A DNA stretch of 64,000 nucleotides from Saccharum officinarum (GCA_020631735.1 CM036221.1:11327381-11391380), one strand, 5' to 3'. Positions 1 through 10,819 are shown, numbered from the stretch's first letter. Notes: generated by a model not told the origin, from the sequence alone. Program-made: numbers and translations.

Positions 1-2130
1 GCCGAAGCCGGCAATGGCGCTGCCGCCTTCCCGAGCTGCATCTCGCCTTTGGTTCGATCGTGTCTCCCTAACCTACGTAGAAAAGTTCGCGCTGAGGCCC
101 TGGTTCGATTGGTACCGGTCGCGAGCCGAATGGTGATCTAAAACGCTAGAACCGAAGCTCTCCGGCGAGCTGTGCGAGCCGGCCATGGCGGCCACCGACC
201 GACGTTGAGGAGGATGGCCGCGCCTCTCTCTCCTTTGACCGGAGACGATTCCAGCCGTCCAAGATTTGATCAATGGCTAGGATTAGAAGATACCCTTTCG
301 GCCGTGAGTTTTGTTAAAGAACCCCTGTGTTTTTGTGAATTAGAACCCGCAGTCCTTGGCGTAATCCAGGAATTATGTTTCTTTGTTTCGAAAACGTATT
401 TCGTCTCGGTAATTCAAAAATACGTTTTCTGATATTTACAGTTTTGCCACTAAATTAGTTTTGATCGTAAAATCTTCGTTTTAACTCCGATTTGACCCGT
501 TCAAGTTGCGTTAGATTCATATTTGCGAGCTCTACATGTTAGTATAGCTGTACAGTAGGTTTGGGAAAATTTAAATTTCGAGCTTATATTAAAGTAATTA
601 TTTATCTATAGGAAATCTTAGAAAATTCATAACTTTTATGTTTTAAATCCGAATTTCGTGATCTTTACATCTGTGTGATCGTAGTAACGTGTAGAAGAGT
701 TTTACAAACTTTTTATACTGTTTTGTTACTGTTGGTGTACTGTTCTAACTATGTTTCTTTGTTTGCTTCGTGTATGATTGCTCAGATGATTGTGTGTTGA
801 TGCTTGATGATCGAGTATAGACGGTGAGCAGTTTCTTGATGATCAGGAGTATTATTTTAAGCCAGACCAGCAGTATCATCAGGAAAGCTTTGATCAAAGC
901 AAGTATAACATGGGACCATCCTTATTGTCATTTTCACTGAAATTATCATACATATGCATATGTCTTCCTTGACAACTATAGAGATTATAATTTAGCTATT
1001 GATATCTTGTTTCCTTGTCACCTATGGGTTGTATATTTGGGTAGCTATTGCTAGTGCTTAATTATGAACAATGGTCTTGTAATTTGATTAATGGATTAGG
1101 GAACAAACCATTAAGATGATTTTATTACTGTTGAAAGGGGGCTAGAGCAAGGAGTTATATTGTTGCTCTGGTTTCTCTCCGTAAGGACTTACCTGTAAGT
1201 GATAACCGGGATTGATAGTATAACTGTGAGGGCTATATGGCTCTGGTTCTAGTTGTTTAAGAGACATTTTCTAGCTTGTTAGTGGTTACCTTAAATGGTG
1301 TAAGAATGGCTTGCCACGTTGGGTGTAGGATAGCCTCTAGTCTCTGAGTATAGCCGAGAAGGAATTATGCCATTTGAAAAGGGGGGTTCCTACATCTGCC
1401 TGCCGAGTGAATCTAATGGCCCTAACTTGTTAGATGAACTTTTGAATGGCTTTATATGGTTCTCTGGTGTTTGGGTTTAATCTCCCCACACATTTAGAAA
1501 TCATGACTCACAGTGAAAGTGTACACCTCTGCGTAGAGTTTAATAAACTGGTATACTAGCCGTGCTCACGGATACGAGCGGCCTTGGGGATTCTTACAAA
1601 ATAGCTGATCACCATTGTTATATCATTCTTAATTACTGTTTATTATTATTATGCTCATGTTAATGCTATTCATTATCCTTATTACAATTGATCATTGATT
1701 CATTAATGGGATTTGGATTACCTTAATGCTACTCAATTGCTAATTATATGATGATTAAAAGCTAAACGCAGTCAAACAGTGTCTAGCCTTTTGTGCCTCA
1801 TGAACCCTGTGTTGTACTTGTTGAGTTCGACATTGACTCACCCTTGCTATTTCCACCATAACAGATGAAGAATATGAAGATGATTATCGTAATGAGTACT
1901 AGTCTTGGTGTCAACCAGTCAACCGTGTTCCTGTGTTTGGAGTTTCCGCTGGAGATCTACTATTAGTTGCTACAATATATTGTATAAGACTATATGTTAA
2001 ACATTTATTCACTATGTAATAAGCACCATGATGATACTATGTAATTTGTCTACTTATGTGTGCGACCGTTTCTTGGAGCGCACATGAGTCTTTTATGCAT
2101 CCTATTTTGTCCTTAAAAATGGGTGTGACA
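1..2130 (+). mobile_element. 3' portion of a Ty3/gypsy LTR (Tekay/RIRE3-like), truncated by window start
   Basis: The stretch ends in GGGTGTGACA at 2121-2130, a usual 3' end for grass gypsy LTRs, and no primer-binding site follows, so it is a 3' LTR or solo LTR. Inside are features seen in long grass gypsy LTRs: a CTATAG-ACG step at about 812-820 followed by a short Gln/Asp-rich open stretch, a second acidic stretch ending in a stop at 1865-1903, and the 'ctggtatactagccgtgctcacgg' type of block around 1550-1575. The same CTATAG-ACG-plus-acidic-peptide arrangement occurs in the LTR at 55354-59674, so the two belong to one broad lineage though not one family. No gene is seen here. Confidence 0.55.
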
Positions 2131-2790
2131 ACTTGAAAGTCATTGCAAAACATATACAATATCCAGATAAAACACCTGCAACATATGTGTGAAAACCTAT
2201 GAAACATTCAGATAAACACACTTGCAACATACGTATGAAAAATAGGTGTAACATTTGGAATAGACACTTGCAAAATATGTGTATAGCTATTGCAACATAT
2301 GCAAACCCGATCTACTTTGCAACATCTATATGAAACATTTGCAACATACCTCTGAAACTTCTGAAATATTTGAAACATATGCTTGCAACATGCGCTTTCA
2401 GCAAAATAAGGCAGGCAGGCGGGCGAACGAAGAACTGCACAGCAGGATCCGGCTGTGCGGTCACGATGGAGAAGAAGGATGGCAGCGGGTAGGCAGCTGC
2501 ATGGTCCCCGGTGAGCGGTGCCCTGCCCGCGGTGGAGGCGGCAGTAGTAGTCGGGCGGGTGTGGCCTTGCGCAGCGAGGCGATAGTGGCTGTGTGGTCGC
2601 GGGGGAGCATGCTGCTGCGGTGATGGTGCGGCGGCGGTGGAGAGGAAAGGCGGTGGGAGACGCGGGGGAGAGGAGGGCAGGCGAGAGGCGTGACAGATGG
2701 CAGTCGCAGCGCTGCGTCAGTTTTTTCAGAAACTGCGGAGCCTTTTTGTCATTGGGGCCCACCAACATGGGCATTTAAGCCAGCAGACAC
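2131..2790. repeat. Degenerate GCAACATA/GAAAC tandem-like repeat with GC-rich tail (transposon debris)
   Basis: From 2135 to 2400 the words TTGCAACATA and TGAAACATTTG/TCTGAAAC alternate about a dozen times with 15-25 base spacing; from 2410 to 2770 the sequence turns GC-rich and purine-rich on the + strand. Overlapping reading frames exist on both strands but none shows a domain or codon structure. This composition is common in interspersed repeats of grass genomes; the superfamily is not clear from the sequence alone. Confidence 0.45.
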
Positions 2791-3180
2791 CCGCTTCCCA
2801 ACATTAACGATAGATTTTTTTTTCTATATTTTAGGTGTGGTGTCTGAATTTTAAGATGATTTCAGATGATAATCTTACATACAATTAAATACACAACTCA
2901 CAAGAAATAATTTATAATGTTGTTTATATATAGTCAAACAATGACAAATTGCCTGTTAAGTAAAACAACAACAAAAATGAAGGCACCTGAAGTATAGGAG
3001 AAGTGTAGAAAAAATTGTGAATTATATCCTTTTAATTATATACTAATTAGTTTTGTAAGATTAAGATACCAGAAATATAGCAATTTTTTTAAGGTCGCTA
3101 TTTTTCTGAGATGGATTTAATAAAAGATCACTATTTTTAGGTCAGTAGCAAACGCACTGCACCGGAGCCATCTACTGAGT
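2791..3180. other. AT-rich intergenic stretch upstream of the first peptide gene
   Basis: No reading frame of substance. From about 3110 the sequence becomes alignable with 11410 onward (block around ACTATTTTTAGG, then AGCAAACGCACTGCACCGG), so the proximal promoter of the gene at 3287 starts here and is shared with its paralogue. Confidence 0.5.
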
Positions 3181-3185
3181 GCACG

Positions 3186-3195
3186 CTATATATAG
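3186..3195 (+). promoter_or_regulatory. TATA box of secreted peptide gene 1
   Basis: CTATATATAG lies about 100 bases before the ATG at 3287. The identical decamer precedes the paralogue (11473-11482) and the multi-motif precursor (5171-5180), each 80-140 bases before the start codon, a normal spacing for a plant TATA box plus a short 5' UTR. The flanking CACTGCACCGGAGCCATC is shared by the two paralogues. Confidence 0.7.
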
Positions 3196-3286
3196 AAAAC
3201 GCTGCGACACATCCAAGAACGACCGATCGATCCAGAGAAGCTCAGCCACCCACAGGCCACAGGTAGCTGCTCTGCTAGCTCCGACA

Positions 3287-3640
3287 ATGGCGGTGCAAAG
3301 GGCCTCCACGACGGCAGCTGTGATCGCCGTGTTCCTCCTCCTGCTGCCGGCGCTGATGCTGTCCTTGACGGCGTCGGCGGCGCGCCCATTGGGTGGAAGC
3401 ATCGTCGAACTACCTCAACCCTCCCCAGACCCTCCTCCGAGGCCTTGGGGTCCCATGGTCAGCTATCCTCCCTCGCAGATTATAGGGCAAGCGTCATCGT
3501 CTCCTCCTCCGCGTCCGATGGCCTCGGTGGCGGAGCCGCCGTACATTATTCAGGTGCCCTCAGGCCGCCCTGGATTTCCCTACCACCACCATGCGCCACC
3601 GCCGGAGACATACTGGCCGTTGGCGCCGAGTAATTATTGA
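3287..3640 (+). CDS. Small secreted proline-rich peptide precursor (member 1)
   Basis: This 117-residue protein was not assigned to a named family. The first ATG after the TATA box (ACAATGGCG) is the likely start. Residues 10-31 form a hydrophobic signal peptide ending in a SLTASA-A type cleavage site; the mature part is rich in Pro, with a variable middle (45-78) and a C-terminal block from 79 to 117 containing the core IQVPSGRPGFPYHHH and the ending APSNY. The paralogue at 11618 keeps that C-terminal block with five substitutions in 39 positions while the middle differs in length and composition, so the C-terminus is the part most likely to be functional. A secreted signalling peptide precursor or a small wall protein would both fit; PSGRPG is only loosely like the SGPS core of IDA/PIP-type plant peptides. 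No Cys residues occur in the mature region. The gene appears intact and intronless. Confidence 0.72.
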   Translation: MAVQRASTTAAVIAVFLLLLPALMLSLTASAARPLGGSIVELPQPSPDPPPRPWGPMVSYPPSQIIGQASSSPPPRPMASVAEPPYIIQVPSGRPGFPYHHHAPPPETYWPLAPSNY

Positions 3641-3824
3641 TTGATTCATAGGAATGTTAGGACGAGATAGACCGGATTTAATATGTTGATGAGGCAGAAT
3701 ATTTCTTTTAGTTTTATTATGCTTTTGATCAAATAAATTAAGCACGCGAAATAGATAGATGATTGTTGTATTTCTTACTACTGCCAGGAATCCAAATAAT
3801 TCAAATCTACAAACCATTAATAGA

Positions 3825-4320
3825 GACGGCCGTTTTAGTTATGTCTACCTCTATTAAGAGTCAACAGAGGCGGACATAGTAAGGTGATTGCCTCTGTTAA
3901 TATCATTAACAAAGTATCCTTGGGCGTCGATCTTAGTTAATTAACAGAGATGACCATGGCTCCTGCCTTTGGAAAATGGCTAATTAATAGCGACCATTTG
4001 CTAGAGCGGAGGCCGTGCCCATCTCTACAAAATCCAAAATGGCCGCATCTGAAGACCATCTCAGTAATAGTGAACATTTCATTTTTAAAAAATATCTTTT
4101 TCAGACAGTTAACGTTATTGAGCCGCCTCTAGATATTAATTAACACAGGAAACTTTGTTACATAAACCACCAGTATAAACGTTTGCACCAGCGGTTAGCC
4201 TAAGTATTTTGCCTATGTAAATTAGTTTACACAAGCAGCATCGTTATGCCAATAATAACCCGTGTAAATAGACCTACACTAGCAGTTCTCAAGCATACGC
4301 CAATGGAACATCATCATTTT
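3825..4320. repeat. CACTA-subterminal-like debris
   Basis: Short words such as CAGAGGCGG, AGAGACGGCC and GTTAATTAACAGAGA recur in both orientations, followed by a second set built on GTTTACACAAGC / GTGTAAATAG. Clusters of short inverted and direct words like these are typical of the ends of CACTA elements in grasses, but no CACTA terminus or target duplication was found. No gene seen. Confidence 0.35.
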
Positions 4321-4682
4321 CATTATCTTTCATGCTGGTGGTTCACAAAACCGCCTAACCCATTTCTATAGAGAGGATTCCCTATGTACCCTAGAAAAAT
4401 TGGTTGCCCCTTCTGTGCCCTCGAAATAATCATTCGGACTCCTATACCCACTTTAAAAGTTAACGGCCAGTTGATGGAAAGGGCACTCATTATCTTTCAT
4501 GCTGGTGGTTCACAAAACCCTCCCATAAATAAAGATACAAAAACTACCGCAAGTAAAACCCATTTCCATAGAGAATTCCCTATGTACCCCTAGAAAAAGT
4601 GGTTGCCCCTTCTGTGCCCTCGAAATAACCATTTGGACCCTATACCCACTTTAAAAATTAATGCAGCTGACGGAAAGGGCAC
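4321..4682. repeat. Tandem duplication of ~170-190 bp
   Basis: Two consecutive copies share CATTATCTTTCATGCTGGTG, CCATTTCYATAGAGA, TTCCCTATGTACCCCTAGAA, GGTTGCCCCTTCTGTGCCCT and CTATACCCACTTTAAAA. Copy 1 is about 4321-4487 and copy 2 about 4490-4682; copy 2 has an extra ~25 bases after CACAAAACC. The duplicated unit has no coding character and lies 0.6 kb before the TATA box of the gene at 5264. Confidence 0.8.
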
Positions 4683-5002
4683 CAGAGGGAAGAAAAAATT
4701 TAGAGCGGGCATAATAGTCCCAATTGGCTGAAAGGGACTTATAATTACAATTGGCTGAATTATAACATATTGATATATTGAGTTATACAAAACTAGTAGT
4801 AAATGAAGATTTTATGTTAAGTCACAAAGATAGAGAGAATTCAGTAAGGACTAATTAAGAAACAAAAAAGGTGGCAAAACACAAAGATGCACTAAACAAA
4901 TTCCAAAATCGGTCTTCTATTTGAACGTACTTCTGAAAAGTTAAGGAAGCTATAAATGCAAGCTAAACATATTTAGTAGTGCAATAGAAGTATTCCATTT
5001 GA

Positions 5003-5004
<2 letters not shown>

Positions 5005-5052
<48 letters not shown>
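5005..5052. repeat. (AT)24 microsatellite
   Basis: Uninterrupted AT dinucleotides, one of four long TA/AT arrays in the window. Confidence 0.95.
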
Positions 5053-5055
<3 letters not shown>

Positions 5056-5170
5056 TTTGATAGATATAAGAAACTATAAATGCGAGCCAAACATATGTGA
5101 GGGACAAAAAAACCATTCTAGTAGTTCGATTGATTTCCATAAGCATGCCTTATTTACATGCTAGGCTCAA

Positions 5171-5180
5171 CTATATATAG
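5171..5180 (+). promoter_or_regulatory. TATA box of the multi-motif peptide precursor gene
   Basis: CTATATATAG, 84 bases before the ATG at 5264 and identical to the TATA decamers of the two neighbouring peptide genes. Confidence 0.7.
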
Positions 5181-5263
5181 AGGGGCCTAACTTCCATCCA
5201 CCACAATACCCTCCCATCCACATAGATCCACAAAAAGAGAAGAAAAATATTCACAAGCTAGCC

Positions 5264-5854
5264 ATGGCTAGTAGCAAGAATAGTATCATCGGAGCGACCA
5301 CATCACCAATTGTGGTCGTGGTGGCAATGGCACTACTGACCACACTTTTGATGATGGTGGCAGATGCACAACCATATGATGACTCGGCAATGCCACCTGA
5401 CATGGTTGGGGATTTGCTGCCACGGGGGAGAGTACCACCCTCCGGGCCTAGCCATCCGCCGCCCTTGGTGGCGATGCCACCACCATGTTTAATACCACCT
5501 GTCGGACCTAGGAAGCCTCCTTCCATGGTGGCGATGCCACTTGACAGGGTTGGGGATCTGCTACCACGAGGAAGAGTACCACCCTCCGGGCCTAGCCATC
5601 CACCACCCTTGGTGGCGATGCCACCACAATGGAGGATACAACCCTGTGGGCCCAGCAAGTCACCGCCTTCTGGGCATAGAAAGTCACCACCCTCTGGGCA
5701 TAGAAGGTCACCACCCACACCACCATGGAGGAGAATACCACCCTCTGGACCAAGTAAGCCACCGTCCATGGAGGAAATGATCGACCATAGTAATCATGTG
5801 CTCGGTGTGAATGAAAAACTTGTTGGTAATGGAGGGATGAATACACAAGGATGA
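5264..5854 (+). CDS. Secreted multi-motif PPSGPS peptide precursor (putative signalling peptide)
   Basis: A 196-residue protein starting in an excellent plant context (GCCATGGC). Residues 14-35 form a strongly hydrophobic signal peptide with a likely cut after VADA. The mature part carries five copies of a [IV]xPxGPxxPP unit: VPPSGPSHPPP at 57-67 and 105-115, IPPVGPRKPPS at 77-87, IQPCGPSKSPP at 125-135 and IPPSGPSKPPS at 158-168, several preceded by Arg (RGR, WRR). Residues 48-73 and 96-121 are an almost exact 48-residue-period duplication. Two SPPSGHR units stand at 133-149. The tail 169-196 is acidic, then neutral, and lacks the motif. The PPSGPS core resembles the processed region of IDA/IDL and PIP plant peptides (established family knowledge), but those precursors usually carry one or two units at the C-terminus, so assignment is inference; a cell-wall proline-rich protein is the alternative. 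The reading frame is complete and intronless. Confidence 0.72.
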   Translation: MASSKNSIIGATTSPIVVVVAMALLTTLLMMVADAQPYDDSAMPPDMVGDLLPRGRVPPSGPSHPPPLVAMPPPCLIPPVGPRKPPSMVAMPLDRVGDLLPRGRVPPSGPSHPPPLVAMPPQWRIQPCGPSKSPPSGHRKSPPSGHRRSPPTPPWRRIPPSGPSKPPSMEEMIDHSNHVLGVNEKLVGNGGMNTQG

Positions 5855-8800
5855 TGTGGTGTAACTTATAAGCAAGAACCTAAATAATAAGAGCATCTGA
5901 GTTGTTTATTTTCATTGAGTTCATGCATATGGTCTAGGAAAGATTCTCTTCTAAACGCTAATGTCACCTTTGCTTCAAAGATGAAGTGGCCAACAATAAC
6001 CTTCAGAAAACCTCCATCTCGACCTTGTGTTGTAAGATCCTCTAGTTTCTTGAAAACTGACTACAAACAAACAACGCCTATCACTAATAAGCCTGTGAGA
6101 AGGTGTGGTTCAATTTCTTCGAGTCAGGACCAGATTAACAAAAGAAACTAAACATATGAATTAAAGTGTAAATAACTACTAGAATTCTACTTTTTGAGAT
6201 GTTACATTTTATTTTCATTGGCTTTCGAAAACAACACTCACCTCAAAAAATAATCAAGCTAGGCCAAATGAGTGTAACCCCTCTATAGAAATTAATTTTC
6301 AAGTGAAGATCTCTTAATAAAGACAAGTCTTAAAACAGAGCTCTCCTCTAAAATGGTCCGTTACATAAAGAGGCTCCCCTTTTCTGCTAAAAAAACATAT
6401 AGAGGCTCCCCTCTAAACTGGACTTTCATATGAGGTTCTCCGAAGAAACTGTCTTTAAAAGTAAGGCTACTTTCTTTGAGGCCTCTTAAAGAAAGCGCCT
6501 CTAGAAAAATAACTGCCACACAAAATATATCTATAATTTTTTTTCATATGGGAGATGGAGATAGAGGAGAAGAGCGGTGACCTGCTATCACAGAAGAAAG
6601 AAAGAAAAAAAGAATAGGGGTAAACAAGAAAAGGAAAACTATTACCTGAGCCACTGATGTATAGGTTCCACACGTCATAGAAAAGAAGAAACACTGATTT
6701 GAGGGTTCCTATTAGAGTTGAGAAATGAATCTAGGCCTCCTAAACTATGTTTGATTCAGTTTACTCCCACAACTATTTCATTTGGTCCAATTTACCGCAT
6801 AACAACATTTTATCTCTAGATAAAAATGGGTTTAAATTTTAATTCTTGTGAGATGGTAGAGAAAAGCTCCGGTCATCACAGATGGGGATTATACAAAACT
6901 ACATCTGACATATAGACTGCCCATGAGACGGGCATTATAGAGGCCGATCTGTAAAATAAACAAAACACAGATGGGTTGTTATAAAGCCCCGTCAATGATA
7001 TAGATTACATCAGAGAAGAGTATTAATCTTAACTATATAAACGGGTGAAGAATCCATCTGAGTATTGGAGTTTGTGATGATGAACTGTGACATCACGTAC
7101 TAGAGATGAAAACAAACGGGTCGGTCAGAACAAAACCTCTCCAAATTTCACAGTTACATTGCGGGAACAAAATCGAAATTGGGATGGCCAGAAACTAGAA
7201 TTAAAACGGGATTCACTGGAAATTAAAAATGGATCAATTTGAATGGAAATGTGTCGGTTACTGTCGTGATATGAAAAGACAAAATAGGAATGTAGAAACA
7301 TAAAACAAAGAAACATGAATTCATATATGACCTAAACGACCTGGCAAGGCAACAATGCCAACACATAAATATTCTAATTCATACCTAAGATTCATAAGAT
7401 GACAAGAGTATAAGAGTACAAGACCATAAGCGTGTGTTTGGTTTGCGAATATGGTGGGATAGAATGGAACCAACCCAGTTTTCTATCCATGTTATTTGTT
7501 TGGTTGAGAAGGATGGGATGGTTTTTGTTTTTGTCCGGTTTGTAGGATTTAGAAATAAGGAGTAGGTCCCACATGTCATGTAGACCCACTTGTCTGTAGC
7601 TTGGCCTTATCTTCTTGCTCCAAAATCTCGCATCCACGGTTCCTCGTCCGCAGCACCGAGGAGCTCACCTGCACATCTGTGGTTCCTCGTCGGCGTGGCC
7701 ACCTCCGCGTTCCATGCCACATGGTCCATGTCTAGGAAAATAATTTTTGAAAAAAATGAAAAGCAACCATAAAAATAGTATCTTTTTATATTACAAGAGA
7801 AACACACCAGGGAGGCAAGCAATAGCACGTCGCAAATCATAAAGTTCATGCAATTTTTGCACAAAATACACACATGTGTGCGCGCGGCTATAGATTTCAA
7901 CTTCCAACCTCAAGCCTCACGCAAGCCCCCCCCCCCCCCCCAACTACTACGTCATAATCTCAAAAAAAACTACTACGGTATAGGGTCACTTTTGACAAAG
8001 TGTGGGATCCTGTTTTATTTATTGACTTTTACAAATCTTCCAGCACATATTTTGATACCTAAATGTTTTAAACTAAAAAAGAGTAAAATGTAAATTTTTG
8101 AATCTCATCAAGCATAGCAGGTCTCTCCATCCAAGGTCATTTAAAAAATAAAAAATAATTTTGAAATCTTGAGAACTTAAAACATAATTCCGAGATACTA
8201 GATAATTTCAAATGGATCAACTACTAAAGTTATAGTATTTTTGAGTTCTACAACCTTGATAAAAGTTTGTCTTCATCCGACTTGACTTAAAAAAAGTTAT
8301 GAATTTTTTTGGTATTGCACCTATTTTTAGAGGCAAGCTACATTATTAACCGTCTCTTGAAATCGATTTCTAAAGGTATGTGGTGTTTTCAACTGCCTAA
8401 AGAAATGTCTTTGTTTCTAGAAGTGGTTGGAAACTCTAACCTCTTCTAGAAATAAGATTTATAGAGACAGTTGGTATTGTCAATTGTATCTAAACATATA
8501 GGACATTTCTAAAGGTGACCAAAAACACGAACCATATCTAGAAATCAATTTTTAGAAGTGGACCGCGTCTCTATAATTTTTAGACGGTTTTTGATAAAAC
8601 CGACTCTGCCTAAAAAATTGGGAGACAGTGAAAATAGTTTTTGTTTATAATTTAAGTAATAAATGTCGATCAAACTAATCAATGTTTTTGTACTTCTCAC
8701 GAAGAGACAAGAAATGTTACTGGCATTATTAGTTCATTGTGAAATCTTCATGATAGTAGCTAATCTACTATTCCATCTAAATGGAAAAATTGAAAAGAAG

Positions 8801-9560
8801 AGGTTTCGTGTGGTACTCCCAAATAGGGAGCCTTTCATTTAATTAGATCGGATGTTTAGTATCTACTTAGTAGGAGGAAATAGTTGAAATATATTTATTT
8901 AATTTGTAGTTTTGTAAAATAGGATAAAGAAGGGGAAAATGTTTGTTTTAGATTAGAAAATATTTCTTCTAGATCTAATAGTTGCATTGTGATTCGTTAG
9001 AGATATATATATGGCAAATTTGTCTATTAACGTGACATATTTTATTAGTTGGAACATGTGTTCTATATCTGGAACGTGTTTTCATACGTGTTCCTTATAC
9101 TATATGAATGGTTTTATTTTTTAATATGTTAGCTAACACAACATGTTTCTTTTTGGTAGTGTGTTTCTGATGCCTCAACGTGTTCAAGAAAGGCATTAGT
9201 TAACTTTATGTGTCTGCTTCCGTGTTGAAGAAGTGTCACATATATATGAGGTACACACTCATCAGGCTAGCTAGCTGCTGCAGCAAGGACATAGGTTGCA
9301 TGGCAGTCCAGGTGCATCGGATATAGGATTGATCCCTCTTCGGTCACAAATCCATGCTCGATGAAAATGAAACACTGCATGTTGTCATTATCACGCGCTT
9401 ATTAATTATTCCATATATATGTGGCAAATGATCACTTATCAAATCCTCCTAGAGGTACTGCTGTGATCGCTCGAACACCTGTCATTATCGCCCCATGCAC
9501 GAGCTTTGCAAATTGTTAATTGTAAAGCATCCAAAGAGCATCTCTTAATCAGCTATAGCC
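5855..9560. other. 3.7 kb intergenic region filled with transposon debris, no gene
   Basis: No credible coding region. Recognisable pieces: 6330-6510, repeats of AGAGGCTCCCCT/GCCTCT in both orientations; 6880-7090, a block with GGGCATTATAGAGGCCGAT and ATGGGTTGTTATAAAGCCCC; 7425-7590, a 'gtgtttggtttgcgaatatgg' block like the end of a MITE; 8320-8640, a cluster of TTCTAGAAA/TTTCTAAA words in both orientations, as in CACTA subterminal regions; a run of 19 C from 7926. The rest is AT-rich and featureless. Confidence 0.5.
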
Positions 9561-9584
9561 TATAAGTAGCTACCAACGTCGTTA

Positions 9585-9871
9585 ATGGCGGGGCACAGGA
9601 AGCTGCCGGCCATCGCGGCGGCGGCGGCATTCCTCGTCTGCTGTCTCCTGCTCTCCTCCACGGCGTCAGTGTCGGCGGCGCACCTGTGTCAAGCCGCTGG
9701 AAAGATCGCCTCCCCTCCTCCCCTCACTTCCCCCACGATCTCATGATCATCTATCCCCTGCCACCGCCGCCGACAACCACGGCGGCGGCGAGGCGAGTAC
9801 TTGTTCCTCCGGCGCCGACCCATCCTCCATCACCCAGACCAGCGAAGCAACTGCCGCCGCATTACCATATA
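9585..9871 (+). pseudogene. Broken secreted proline-rich peptide gene (member 3 of the cluster)
   Basis: The ATG at 9585 (GTTAATGGCG) opens a 30-residue signal peptide (Ala-rich, then FLVCCLLLSSTAS) very like those of the genes at 3287 and 11618, including the SAAH/SAAR junction. In this frame the protein runs only about 50 residues to a TGA near 9742. Shifting frame around 9680 gives a Pro-rich sequence (IIYPLPPPPTTTAAARR, then PPAPTHPPSPRPAKQLPPHYH) that reads on past 9865, so the gene looks disrupted by a small indel. The original stop codon has been displaced by the MITE at 9872. The C-terminal IQVPSGRPG block of its relatives is absent. It could be a frameshifted pseudogene or a gene with an unrecognised tiny intron. 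Confidence 0.55.
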
Positions 9872-10130
9872 CTCCCTCCATCCCAAATTATAAGGCATTC
9901 CAAGAATCTTGGAGAGTCAAAGCATTTTAAGTTTGACCAAAATTATAGAGAAAATTATAAAAATTTATAACATCAAATAGGTATACTATGAAAATATAAT
10001 TAATGAAGAATCTAATGATACTTAATTGGTGTCATAAATATTATTATCTTATCATATAAATTTGGTCAAACTTGAGATCCTTTGATTCTCCAAGATTCTT
10101 AGAATGTCTTATAATTTGGGATGGAAGGAG
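9872..10130. mobile_element. Stowaway-type MITE
   Basis: Terminal inverted repeats CTCCCTCCATCCCAAATTAT and, at the other end, ATAATTTGGGATGGAAGGAG, bounded by TA on both sides (9870-9871 and 10131-10132), the target duplication of Tc1/mariner-derived Stowaway elements. Length 259 bp; subterminal AAGAATCTTGGAGA is also inverted. It is inserted one codon before the ancestral stop of the peptide pseudogene. Confidence 0.92.
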
Positions 10131-10302
10131 TACTCTAGCATGTTGTCGTACGTCCCTGCGTGCATGCGCCGCCTCGCTCCGATCCAGTGCCGACGAAATA
10201 TATATGCTTGCTTAGTTGCTTTCGATCATCTTCGACGAATAAGTTGTATTTTTTGTCATGTATATAATGTATACGCGTACTATATACGAGAAAGTTAAGT
10301 TT

Positions 10303-10450
10303 GCCCTCAAGGGCAGGTGCCATCGCATTGTAAATCATTGGATTCACACTGGGATGCGTGCACAGCAGGTATATTGTCTCTCTCCTGTTGTGCATGTATC
10401 CCAGTGCGAATCTAATGGTTCACAATGTGAGGGCACCTACCCTCAAGGGC
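10303..10450. mobile_element. Fold-back (palindromic) MITE-like element
   Basis: The two halves are inverted copies: GCCCTCAAGGGCAGGTGCC...CACTGGGATGCGTGCACAGCAGG on the left, CCTGTTGTGCATGTATCCCAGTG...GGCACCTACCCTCAAGGGC on the right, with only a TATATTGTCTCTCT-type loop. The ends GCCCTCAAGGGC are themselves palindromic. RNA from here would fold into a hairpin of about 65 bp. Confidence 0.75.
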
Positions 10451-10537
10451 AGAAAACCATGTAAAAAACACATTACGTATGTGAACGTTCTTTATGATTG
10501 GAGAAATAAACGTCAGACAAAGTAATATAGCTAGAAC

Positions 10538-10811
10538 TAGGGATGAAAACGGATCGGATACGGACAGATATCACTGATATCGTATTTGTTTTCATATTTA
10601 TATCCGGATTCGGATTCGAATACGGATAGTATAAAAATACCGGATAGGATATGATTGGATATCGACATCATAAATATGTGATTTAAATATTCGGATACGA
10701 ATACGGTATCGGATGTTAAATATCCGGACTCGGATACGGACGGATTAAAACCTCTCTGAACGGATTCGGTCTCGAATACGGTCGGAAAATATCCGTATCG
10801 TTTTCATCCTA
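10538..10811. mobile_element. hAT-type MITE with perfect 8-bp target duplication
   Basis: Ends TAGGGATGAAAACGG and CGTTTTCATCCTA are inverted, and GCTAGAAC is repeated directly outside both ends (10530-10537 and 10812-10819). The interior is built of CGGATACGGA/TATCCGAAT words. An 8-bp duplication and TAGGG... ends fit hAT-derived MITEs. Confidence 0.92.
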
Positions 10812-10819
10812 GCTAGAAC

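Larger units (their letters stand above)
3070..3860. repeat. Duplicated gene block, copy 1 (partner 11395-12194)
   Basis: Promoter, coding region and about 200 bases of 3' flank align with the second copy: the 3' parts share GATAGACCGGATTTAAT, GTTGATGAGGCAGAATAT and CTGCCAGGAA in the same order. The similarity runs into the start of a transposon-like stretch (AGAGACG...TTTTAGTTAT) after both genes, so that stretch was present before the duplication. Confidence 0.65.

Noticed and set aside
7926..7944. Poly-C run as a structured regulatory site
   Set aside because: A simple homopolymer in transposon debris, and prone to assembly error; nothing else supports a function.
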